The translations under genes and the position numbers were made by a program. Source: Deltaproteobacteria bacterium (GTDB taxonomy: Bacteria; Desulfobacterota; Desulfobacteria; Desulfobacterales; ETH-SRB1). From it: a stretch of DNA of 7,113 nucleotides. The notes below the pieces were generated by a model. The model was not told the origin of the DNA, did no database searches, and saw only the letters and a program-made list of their open reading frames with translations. Of this stretch, positions 1 to 6,106 are shown one piece after another. The stretch is taken from NCBI GenBank assembly GCA_019314185.1, contig JAFCZU010000157.1, positions 1 to 7,113 of the forward strand. Reading direction: 5' to 3'. The first letter of the stretch is position 1, and each line of letters starts with the position of its first letter.

Positions 1-545
1 TAGATCGAATCGGCCGCTGCAGGACTTTTCAAATATATCTCTGCGTTGTCCCGTTGGGGACCTGTGCATTCTTGTGGCCGGCAATCCTAAACGGCTACCC
101 ACTTGTCTACTTTGACACGGCGAATTATTTGCATGCCGCCTTTACGCTGGACTGCGAAAGTTACTGTCGAGGAATCGGGTATCCCATCTGGTTATGCATT
201 GCCGGCGTTCGACTTTCCGGGTGGCTACCTGTTATAGTTCAAGCTGCGATGAATGCCGCCCTTCTCTGTGCAGTAGCACAGGTAGTCCTGGGAAACGATC
301 GACGGCAAATATGGAAGGTTCTTGTTGCTGTTCCTGGTACGGCCCTCCTCAGCGGAGGGCCAAGGTATATGTCGTGTCTTATGGCAGACGCATTGACACC
401 CTGAATGTTCTTGGGATTGTGCCTTTGGCTGCTCGGAACCAGCCGACGAATTCGAATCGTTGGAATGCTGCTCACAAGTGCAAGCGCGCTGGGCCACAAC
501 AGTCATCTGCCCGTCCTTCTATCCAGTGCCTCATCCAGCTGGAAT
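1..545 (+). pseudogene. Decayed N-terminal part of a multi-pass membrane protein
   Basis: The reading frame is open from the left edge, so the true start may lie outside; the first in-frame candidate is TTG at 54. The translation reads as a hydrophobic, multi-pass protein with the pattern NGYPLVYFDTANYL, then RGIGYPIW, then a helix around VIVQAAMNAALL, then a SCLMADALTP segment. This resembles uncharacterised polytopic membrane proteins that I associate with alphaproteobacteria; I know no assigned function. An in-frame TGA at 402-404 stops it, yet the same frame continues as MFLGLCLWLLG and on to GHNSHLPVLLS, which still fits the family. After about base 545 the translation becomes Asn/Ser-rich and loses membrane character, so the gene is probably also truncated there; the frame finally stops at 693-695. 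The family match is from memory of sequence style; that it is broken is clear from the sequence. Confidence 0.55.
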
Positions 546-710
546 AATAACTCCAATTCTTCCCCAAACTATTTTCCATTAAACCAAACCCATAAGGATG
601 GCTGTTTCCTTTTTATGGAATTACTCCGCTTTTACTTCTATTTTTATGGCCGTTTCCTTCCATATCGCATGGTTCTCTCAGCTTATCTCCAGTGAAAACG
701 GTTTTTCCGC
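546..710. other. Junction region with no recognised gene
   Basis: This stretch lies between the fading plus-strand membrane-protein fragment and the minus-strand enzyme remnant. Neither strand gives a convincing protein. A minus-strand frame crossing it reads GGQISSVAAELGG near its right edge, loosely like the helix-turn-helix of an IS3-type OrfA, but stop codons flank it and no further transposase motif follows. It is best described as scrambled or decayed sequence at the join of two gene fragments. Confidence 0.3.
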
Positions 711-1020
711 CTAATTCTGCGGCCACACTGCTGATTTGACCGCCTTATTTAATCTCCTCGGATAGCTCATAATAGTCTTTAAGGAACATAGTGAGTACCA
801 TAGGTTTATATCTTCAAAATTGTAATGAGATGATAGAGCATAAGCTTTATCAAAAAAAATAGCTTCATTAGCTAATGATTTCAGGAAGGGTAGAAGTGAA
901 GGCTCAATAAAATTTAAAACCCTTCTTTAACGATTCGATCATCATTACTATCACAGGATTTTCTTTATTAGATACTGAAGGGCGGCGATTTATGCTTTGC
1001 TGATCGAGCATTCTGAGCAT
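711..1020 (-). pseudogene. Remnant of a sulfatase/LTA-synthase-like enzyme, frameshifted and truncated
   Basis: A start codon ATG at 1018-1020 follows the sequence AAAAAGGAG at 1027-1035, a strong ribosome binding site, 19 bases after the stop of the AglD-like gene, so this was probably the next gene of the operon. The first frame reads MLRMLDQQSINRRPSV and then NPVIVMMIESLKKGF, and stops at TGA 904-906. One base over, from about 929, a second frame continues with PSLLPFLKSLANEAIFF and DKAYALSSHYNFED, and stops at 711-713. Joined, this matches the N-terminal signature of alkaline-phosphatase-superfamily enzymes: a beta strand ending in a metal-binding acidic residue (IES), then a TP-fLdsLA-egi-F-naYa block before the nucleophile region. 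The Glu in IES is more like LTA synthase/MdoB phosphoglycerol transferases than classical sulfatases, which have Asp. Only about 100 residues of an enzyme normally above 400 remain, so it should be inactive. The family assignment is an inference from motif pattern. Confidence 0.5.
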
Positions 1021-1039
1021 ACGATGCTCCTTTTTGCCC

Positions 1040-1939
1040 CTATATCTTTGACGCCGGCCTTGAAATTTCTATGGCCTGGGATGACAGTGCCAGCAGAACT
1101 TCCACCACCAGGTATACTCCCCTGTTTGCAGCAGATAGGACAATGACGGTATCTATCGGCAGGTAGGGCAAAAGTCCCAGGCCCAGCACAGCCTCGCGCA
1201 CCCCGATACCGGCTGGTGCAAACGGGGTTACAAATCCGATGCTGAAAGCCATGGCATACAGGCCGATGACCATGAAAATCGAGCACCCCCCAGGACAAAA
1301 GGGGATAGCCAGCCAGAAAAAACCGAGCCCCAACAGGGTCCATATAACAACCTGGAGAAGAATGATCTTGAAATTCATCCTCCGGTCTGAAAATATCCGC
1401 CCAAAACGGATTTTCAGCAATTTTTTCCCCTGTAGGACCATAAGCAGCGCAACGACCGCAAAAACCGCCGCATACAAGCCGTAGGACAGGAAAAGATGCT
1501 CGATCAGGGTAAAATTGAAGATCAGCATCAAAATAATGCCGTATGCAAAAGCACATCCCACCAGCCAGGTGTTTTCAACCACGAGCGCGTCCCGGATGTT
1601 TTCCATGCTAAAGCCCCTGTCTTTATATGCAGAGGCCTTTCCGATGAAATGCCAGATATTTCCCGGAATGTATTTTCCGAGCTGCGAGATATTGTATATT
1701 CTGAAACAGGTTGGAAAATCCATATCTCTGCACGCGCTCCGGACCGCATAGCGCATGAACAGGGCCAGTAAAATTTTGGCCCCAGCAATGCACAAAAAGG
1801 AAAGAACCAGGTAAAAGATATGGATCTTCCGTATCGTCTCCCTCATCTCCTCATAGTTCCTCTGAATAAAAAAAATGATGAATATGCCGACGGAAATCAG
1901 CCACAGCCATTTTAAAACAGATACCAGTTTATTTTTCAT
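1040..1939 (-). CDS. AglD/UPF0104-type (LPG synthase TM region) membrane protein
   Basis: This is a 299-residue integral membrane protein of the lysylphosphatidylglycerol-synthase transmembrane-domain family, which includes AglD-like proteins of glycan clusters. Hydrophobic segments are visible at about residues 8-26, 41-62, 124-145, 150-169, 191-213, 219-240 and 263-286. Two family hallmarks are present: QLGKYIPGNIWHFIGK at 86-101 and PFAPAGIGVREAVLG at 239-253. Length fits the stand-alone family of about 300-330 residues. The frame is open upstream to 2104, but I chose ATG 1937-1939 because it starts the hydrophobic N-terminus and overlaps the stop of the preceding gene by 11 bases; the longer version would lie inside that gene and adds a non-membrane, Cys/Trp-rich stretch. 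The ribosome binding site is weak, so translational coupling is likely. A role in flipping or handling polyprenyl-linked sugars is often suggested for the family but is not proven. Confidence 0.85.
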   Translation of the reverse strand: MKNKLVSVLKWLWLISVGIFIIFFIQRNYEEMRETIRKIHIFYLVLSFLCIAGAKILLALFMRYAVRSACRDMDFPTCFRIYNISQLGKYIPGNIWHFIGKASAYKDRGFSMENIRDALVVENTWLVGCAFAYGIILMLIFNFTLIEHLFLSYGLYAAVFAVVALLMVLQGKKLLKIRFGRIFSDRRMNFKIILLQVVIWTLLGLGFFWLAIPFCPGGCSIFMVIGLYAMAFSIGFVTPFAPAGIGVREAVLGLGLLPYLPIDTVIVLSAANRGVYLVVEVLLALSSQAIEISRPASKI

Positions 1940-3209
1940 TGCGCTTTCTTGCCAACATATCAAAAAGGAATTCAAATTGCCTATATGCCCTTCTTTGTAC
2001 CTCAGGCAGCCTGTTTTTAATATTTTCGCTGATATCTCTTTTTTGCGCCAGTGCTGAAACCACCTTGTCCAGCAGCAGTTTCGGATTCTTGTTTTTGTAG
2101 TCAAAGACGAATTTGCCCAGGCCGAACTGGTCCATCACTTCCTGGTATTTATGCCCCCAGCCCATTACAACAACGGGTTTTTCCATAACAAGGCAGGAGA
2201 TCATGGCGTGAAACCTGGATACGATGCCAAGGTCACAGTATTCCAGCAATGTTTTTATGCCTGCTGTATTAATATCTTTTGTCACAATCAGTAGATTGTC
2301 CGGATACTCGTTGAAAGCTGCAAGATACCTGGCGGCTTTTTCGATCACTGGCAGATCGTTGTTTCGCAGCTTCCGGCTTTTCTGCCTTGTTGCGTTGGGA
2401 AAAAGCAGCACTGCAAATCCGTTTTCCGATAAAAGCCGTATAATCTCACACAAAAGCACGGGGTAATTCCATCCTTCCCTGTGTGCTCTGGCAGCAACCA
2501 CCGAGCTCGGGCAGAGTCCGATCACAGTTTGCCCCCTTTTTTTCATCTTTTCCAGCTTGTCGGCCAGCGCTTTGATATAGGCCGGGTTTTCCACGGAAAG
2601 GGCATAGTCGGGCTTGTGCAGAAAAGCAATGTCTGCTGCGCTGTCAATAATATTTCCGCAGATCTTCAGGCCCCTCAGGTTTTTTTCCGTAGCCTTTCCT
2701 CTGGCAAATATCCGGGCACAGCCTGAAAGAAAAATCCGGGCAGGTATACGAACCAGCGGGTTGCCAAAAGGCCCAAGCGCCTGAGAGAATTTCACAACCG
2801 GCGTGCCGACAGCCATGGCCGGAAAAATCGTCAACACGTTAAACGGAATGAACTTCACCCTGCCGTCCATAAAAGACACCCCGGAAATGTCGATTAACAC
2901 GTCGGAGTCTTTAAGCGCGCGCACCGCCTTTGGGAAAAACGGCTTGAAAAAGCGCAATCCCATGATTTTAAATAGCCCGAGCAGGCAGGCAAAAGGGAAA
3001 ATAACAAGCACCAGGTATGCGGGCGCAGCAGAGTAAATTGCGATATTCGGCATGGTGCACAACTTCCTGTCTTCTCCGGGATAATAGGAAAAAACATTGA
3101 AGGCCACATCCGGCTCATGTTCCCGTATACGGCCTATCTCTGTGCTGAGCATGGATTCTGCGCCCCGGTTGCCGGAGATGGTGGCGCCGATAATGGAAAC
3201 TTTTTTCAT
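1929..3209 (-). CDS. Polysaccharide pyruvyl transferase family protein
   Basis: This 426-residue cytoplasmic protein belongs to the polysaccharide pyruvyl transferase family (CsaB/WcaK/AmsJ type), whose members move pyruvate from phosphoenolpyruvate onto sugars as a ketal. Visible marks are GATISGNRGAESML at 8-21, the DISGVSFMDG loop at 107-116, KFSQALGPFG at 140-149, RGKATEKNL at 170-178, a second Rossmann-like half from about 228 (TVIGLCPSS), and the classic SRFHAMISCL at 331-340 followed by WGHKYQEVMDQFGL at 351-364. Length is somewhat above the usual 350-400. A hydrophobic stretch at about 64-83 may dock the protein to the membrane. The start ATG overlaps the upstream stop as ATGA and has GGAG at 3218-3221 eight bases ahead. 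In many members the acceptor is unknown and the donor has not been tested, so ketal formation here is an inference. Confidence 0.9.
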   Translation of the reverse strand: MKKVSIIGATISGNRGAESMLSTEIGRIREHEPDVAFNVFSYYPGEDRKLCTMPNIAIYSAAPAYLVLVIFPFACLLGLFKIMGLRFFKPFFPKAVRALKDSDVLIDISGVSFMDGRVKFIPFNVLTIFPAMAVGTPVVKFSQALGPFGNPLVRIPARIFLSGCARIFARGKATEKNLRGLKICGNIIDSAADIAFLHKPDYALSVENPAYIKALADKLEKMKKRGQTVIGLCPSSVVAARAHREGWNYPVLLCEIIRLLSENGFAVLLFPNATRQKSRKLRNNDLPVIEKAARYLAAFNEYPDNLLIVTKDINTAGIKTLLEYCDLGIVSRFHAMISCLVMEKPVVVMGWGHKYQEVMDQFGLGKFVFDYKNKNPKLLLDKVVSALAQKRDISENIKNRLPEVQRRAYRQFEFLFDMLARKRNEK

Positions 3210-4315
3210 TTCAAAGACTCCAGGCCCTTTAAAACAAGCAGATACGCCTTTAAGACCCGACGCGGCACTTTAAAGATGTATCCGGTGTATCTCTGGTTCA
3301 TGCTCCATTTATAGTTAAACAAAATGATCCAGGCCGCCCAATATTCATGCCATTTCACTTTCTTGTTGTGCCTGTCCAGAATTCTCATGCCGAAACGTAT
3401 TCCGGCCCTGCTTTTGGCGCTGGTATTGTTGTGGGTAGGCGCGCCTCTGGACTGGCCGTCAAACACCTCGTATATATCAGAATCCTCCAGGTGAATGTAG
3501 CCTGCATCCCGGGCGACTGACAGGACCCGTGCGCCTCTGTCGTTTTTGCATATTATGGCGTTGTATTTGATGTTCAGGTCTTTTAAATGATATGACCAGA
3601 TGTCTCCCACGGAGATATCTGCATCATATGCAAAATGATCATGGCAATAGAGGCATTTTTTTTGACAGAAAAAATACAGGTTCTGATACAGTTTAAAGAA
3701 AGCCGATTTTTTTTCAACGATTTTGCCGCCGTCAAACCTAGCCAGTGAAAACCCCCGCCACAATCCGATCCTGAATCTGAAAGCATCAAGATTGCAGTCG
3801 CCCTGCGAGCGCAATTTCTCCACGACATTGTCTATAAGCTGCTCCTGCGAATTGTGGCCGCAAAAAAGCCCGACAGTGAATTGCACCTTCTTTGCCAGTT
3901 GAGGATTTTTTTGCACCTTCCTGTTCAGCAGTGTCAAATTGCAGGGAAGACCAACCACGGCCAGTTTTCCGTCAAATGCTTCGATCTGTGGCAAGGCCTC
4001 GGCGGCAAACCGTGTCAGGACATATTTGCTGTCCTGGGACATAAGCAGTTCCTCCCTGTTCCGGGCAATGAAGAATTCGGTTCTCACGCAGCGATCATCT
4101 GTTATCCGGCTTCGGCATACCAAGGCGCCGTCAATAAAGCCCATGTCCAGTGCATATGAAAGAACCGCCGTGCTCACTCCCCCGGAAGCGCTGCCGAAAC
4201 GGATCCGTTCATCTATTGCGTATCCTTTAAATGCCTTCTTGTAAGAACCGACCATGTCCTGAATGTCCTGATCGGTCCACTTTTTCTTCAGGAGACTGTG
4301 AATTATTTTATTCAT
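3206..4315 (-). CDS. Coenzyme F420 hydrogenase/dehydrogenase beta-subunit-like protein of a glycan cluster
   Basis: This 369-residue protein has the FrhB fold (N- and C-terminal CoF420 hydrogenase beta-subunit domains), which binds flavin and an iron-sulfur cluster in characterised members. Seen in the sequence: YKKAFKGYAIDERIRFGSASGG at 25-46 (SASGG is the family start motif), VVGLPCNL at 120-127, GLFCGHNS at 149-156, a C-x3-C-x2-C cluster at Cys217, Cys221 and Cys224, and YDADISVGDIW at 230-240. The N-terminal ferredoxin-like domain with two CxxCxxC motifs found in many relatives is absent: only about 24 residues precede the FrhB domain, and an in-frame TGA at 4319-4321, two codons upstream, fixes the start at ATG 4313-4315 or later. 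No strong ribosome binding site is seen. The last four bases overlap the pyruvyl transferase gene. FrhB-like genes often sit beside such genes in polysaccharide loci, where a redox step on a sugar is suspected but not established; use of F420 itself should not be assumed. Confidence 0.85.
   Translation of the reverse strand: MNKIIHSLLKKKWTDQDIQDMVGSYKKAFKGYAIDERIRFGSASGGVSTAVLSYALDMGFIDGALVCRSRITDDRCVRTEFFIARNREELLMSQDSKYVLTRFAAEALPQIEAFDGKLAVVGLPCNLTLLNRKVQKNPQLAKKVQFTVGLFCGHNSQEQLIDNVVEKLRSQGDCNLDAFRFRIGLWRGFSLARFDGGKIVEKKSAFFKLYQNLYFFCQKKCLYCHDHFAYDADISVGDIWSYHLKDLNIKYNAIICKNDRGARVLSVARDAGYIHLEDSDIYEVFDGQSRGAPTHNNTSAKSRAGIRFGMRILDRHNKKVKWHEYWAAWIILFNYKWSMNQRYTGYIFKVPRRVLKAYLLVLKGLESLK
3218..3221 (-). 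promoter_or_regulatory. Ribosome binding site of the pyruvyl transferase gene
   Basis: GGAG lies eight bases before ATG 3207-3209, within the last codons of the FrhB-like gene. With the ATGA overlap it shows that the downstream gene is independently ribosome-bound as well as coupled. Confidence 0.6.
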
Positions 4316-4739
4316 GCGTCAAAACCGTGATCGTCTATTTCCGGCTCTTATACTACAATTCTTCCAGAAACTGCCTGTCTCTCACTTATTTAGCTTGAAT
4401 AGGCTATCTGATCATTCAACTGATATTTCACTTCGCTGCTAACCAATTGATGGTGAATAGCTGTTGGCTTCCTACGAACTCTCGATGATTCTTTCTTCAA
4501 TCCTTTGACCGTTCCCTTCGATAAAACCAAATTTTTGTGACCTGCTTTGTCATTCCGTAAGGAGTTGCCTCTGGAACGCCGAAATTTCATCGAATTTTGT
4601 CACCTTGTTAAATCTCCTCTTTTTTGATAAAAATAAAACATTGTGATGATCATTAAAATGTAGGCAAAATAAAATTGAATTATATGTCGGGATATATCAC
4701 CTTAAAAAGGATATGTTAGAACAATGATACAGATTGTTA
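4316..4739. other. 424-base intergenic gap with a possible gene remnant
   Basis: On the minus strand, GGAG at 4614-4617 precedes GTG 4601-4603 by ten bases. The frame gives VTKFDEISAFQRQLLTE and then a TGA at 4550-4552, so it looks like a real gene start followed by an early stop. A second start, ATG 4588-4590, opens a 66-residue lysine/arginine-rich frame ending at 4390 that I do not recognise. Neither resembles the ferredoxin domain missing from the FrhB-like protein. A weak, bulged dyad near 4694-4713 (CCTT, three bases, AAGG within TATC/ATA flanks) could lie in the 3-prime end of the glycosyltransferase transcript but has no U-tract. The promoter of the FrhB-like operon should lie here, in the AT-rich part around 4620-4730, but I cannot assign one. 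Confidence 0.3.
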
Positions 4740-5699
4740 TTATTTTTTCAAATCATTTAAATAATCAAGTTCAATATGCTTTACCCTTAAAAGGGTTTCT
4801 TCTATCAACTTGCGATTGCAGGAAATAATATCAGCGACCAATCCAATCATAAAAATCTGGAAACCAATAATAAATAGAATAGCTGCCAGAATCAAAGACT
4901 GAATGTGACCGCTTCCATGCCCAGTGAAATAGTAGAAGAGAAAACGTGTTGATGGAATCAAACCGCCTAATACAAAAAAACAGCCGATGTAGAAAAAGAT
5001 CCTCAAAGGCTTGTACATTGCATAGGTACGAATCATAGTTGTTAAAGAATAAAGCAAAAACTTTGGAATGCTTTTAAAGAGTCTAGATTCACGGGTCTTA
5101 GGATTCGTTCGGATTGGGACATTAGCAATGGCAAGATTTTTTTTGCCTGCTTGGATAATTGTTTCAATGGTATATGAAAAAGACGAAACAATATTCAGTT
5201 GCATGGCTGCTTCACGACTGAAAGCTCGAAATCCACTTACTGCATCCGGAACATTGGTTTCAGAAAGAATTCGCACTACCCGGCTTCCTATTTTTTGCAT
5301 TTTTTTCTTAGATGAACTGAAATAGGGTATTTTATCGGTCTGGCGATCGCCGATAACAATATCCGCTTCACCTCTTAGTATAGGAGCAATCAGTTTGGGG
5401 ATGTCTTGTCCTTTATACTGGTTGTCGCCGTCCGTACTAACGATGATATCCGCCCCAAGTCGTAAAGAAGCATCCAGGCCGACAATAAAAGTCTGAGCCA
5501 GCCCTTTGTTGCAAGTATTTTTCACAACGTGATCAGCTCCGATCTCTCTGGCAACCTCAACGGTTTTGTCCGTGCTCCCGTCATCCACAACCAATACCTC
5601 TACTTGGTCGACTCCCTCTATCTGCTTCGGAATGTCACGCACAGTCTGTGGCAAAGTCCTTTCTTCATTGTAACATGGAATTTGAACAATGAGTTTCAT
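4740..5699 (-). CDS. Membrane-anchored family 2 glycosyltransferase (DPM1-like)
   Basis: This 319-residue protein has a cytoplasmic GT-A catalytic domain (about 1-225) and two C-terminal membrane segments (about 233-255 and 266-291). Motifs seen: IPCYNEERTLP at 7-17, VVDDGSTDKT at 37-46 for nucleotide-sugar binding, STDGDNQY at 88-95 with the metal-binding D-x-D, IGDRQ at 116-120, and SGFRAFSREA at 155-164, typical of the dolichol/polyprenyl-phosphate sugar synthase subgroup. The usual reaction in this group is transfer of a hexose from UDP- or GDP-sugar to polyprenyl phosphate on the inner membrane face; the actual sugar cannot be read from the sequence. The start is supported by AGAGG at 5706-5710, six bases before ATG. 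It is separated from the FrhB-like operon by 424 bases, so it probably has its own transcript. It is visibly more AT-rich and Lys/Ile-rich than the three operon genes, which may mean a separate origin. Confidence 0.92.
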   Translation of the reverse strand: MKLIVQIPCYNEERTLPQTVRDIPKQIEGVDQVEVLVVDDGSTDKTVEVAREIGADHVVKNTCNKGLAQTFIVGLDASLRLGADIIVSTDGDNQYKGQDIPKLIAPILRGEADIVIGDRQTDKIPYFSSSKKKMQKIGSRVVRILSETNVPDAVSGFRAFSREAAMQLNIVSSFSYTIETIIQAGKKNLAIANVPIRTNPKTRESRLFKSIPKFLLYSLTTMIRTYAMYKPLRIFFYIGCFFVLGGLIPSTRFLFYYFTGHGSGHIQSLILAAILFIIGFQIFMIGLVADIISCNRKLIEETLLRVKHIELDYLNDLKK

Positions 5700-5705
5700 G
5701 ATTTA

Positions 5706-5710
5706 CCTCT
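5706..5710 (-). promoter_or_regulatory. Ribosome binding site of the glycosyltransferase gene
   Basis: AGAGG stands six bases before ATG 5697-5699 and supports that start. Confidence 0.6.
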
Positions 5711-5819
5711 GCGCAACCCTTAGAACACTTAAATAAGGGCATGATTGTCTTTGAAAAGTATTATTCTATTAGCGTCAAATAATCTAATAATTTTATCATA
5801 CCATATTAATTTTAGTCAG

Positions 5820-5846
5820 ATTATATTATAAAGCTACTTTTTTCAA
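5820..5846 (-). promoter_or_regulatory. Possible promoter of the glycosyltransferase gene
   Basis: Read on the minus strand, TTGAAA (5841-5846) is followed after 15 bases by TATAAT (5820-5825), with a second overlapping TATAAT at 5825-5830. The spacing is shorter than the ideal 17, and the whole region is AT-rich, so chance matches are likely. Transcripts would have a leader of roughly 110 bases. This is a candidate only. Confidence 0.3.
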
Positions 5847-5991
5847 TAGATAATTCCCTGACCAGACCAATACATTATGCAACCATACATTAATAAGCAT
5901 CTTTGTTTGGCACCCAATTCTTACGATCTATAGGGGCTATCAAAACATAGATAATGTGCAGCTCATACATAATTTTGGGGCACCTAATTAA

Positions 5992-6023
5992 AAAAGACAG
6001 AGCCATTGATAACCCTGTCTTTT
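5992..6023 (-). terminator. Intrinsic terminator after the Flp-like gene, possibly bidirectional
   Basis: AAAAGACAG at 5992-6000 and CTGTCTTTT at 6015-6023 form a 9-bp stem with a 14-base loop. On the minus strand the stem ends in a run of six T, as expected for the Flp-like transcript, whose stop is 83 bases upstream. The A-rich arm gives a partial T-run on the plus strand too, so it could work in both directions. The GC part of the stem is short (GACAG/CTGTC). Confidence 0.6.
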
Positions 6024-6061
6024 CTTTAAGAAATATCTGGTAATGGATGCTGTCATACCCT

Positions 6062-6096
6062 AATTGAGCCTTATCGCTCAATTGAGGTAATATTAC
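6062..6096. repeat. Three nested or adjoining inverted repeats
   Basis: AATTGAGC (6062-6069) and GCTCAATT (6076-6083) form a perfect 8-bp stem with a 6-base loop. CTCAATTGAG (6077-6086) and GTAATATTAC (6087-6096) are perfect 10-bp palindromes placed end to end. The cluster starts about 10 bases after the stop of the Flp-like gene. No T-run follows the 8-bp stem on either strand, so a plain terminator is not the best reading; it may be a 3-prime stabilising hairpin or a protein-binding site. Confidence 0.4.
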
Positions 6097-6106
6097 TATT
6101 TTTTGT

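Larger units (their letters stand above)
5700..6106. other. AT-rich intergenic gap of 407 bases
   Basis: The gap separates the Flp-like gene from the glycosyltransferase gene, both on the minus strand. It contains the terminator-like hairpin at 5992-6023, the nested dyads at 6062-6096 and the weak promoter candidate at 5820-5846. A 63-codon frame (5890-6081) starts only at TTG, has no ribosome binding site and runs through the hairpin, so I see no supported gene here. Confidence 0.5.

Noticed and set aside
402..404. Possible recoding of TGA as tryptophan or selenocysteine in the left-edge gene
   Set aside because: TGA is a working stop in the FrhB-like gene (ATGA overlap), no SECIS-like hairpin was seen, and the frame decays further on, so a plain nonsense mutation is simpler.
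990..1556. Minus-strand 188-codon frame inside the AglD-like gene
   Set aside because: It overlaps the AglD-like gene, which has clear family motifs; the alternative is rich in Cys, Pro and Arg with no recognisable domain.
5910..5930. TGGCAC resembling the -24 half of a sigma-54 promoter
   Set aside because: No GC pair stands at the required -12 spacing downstream.
5890..6081. 63-codon minus-strand frame
   Set aside because: It begins at TTG inside a palindrome, has no ribosome binding site and runs across the terminator-like hairpin.
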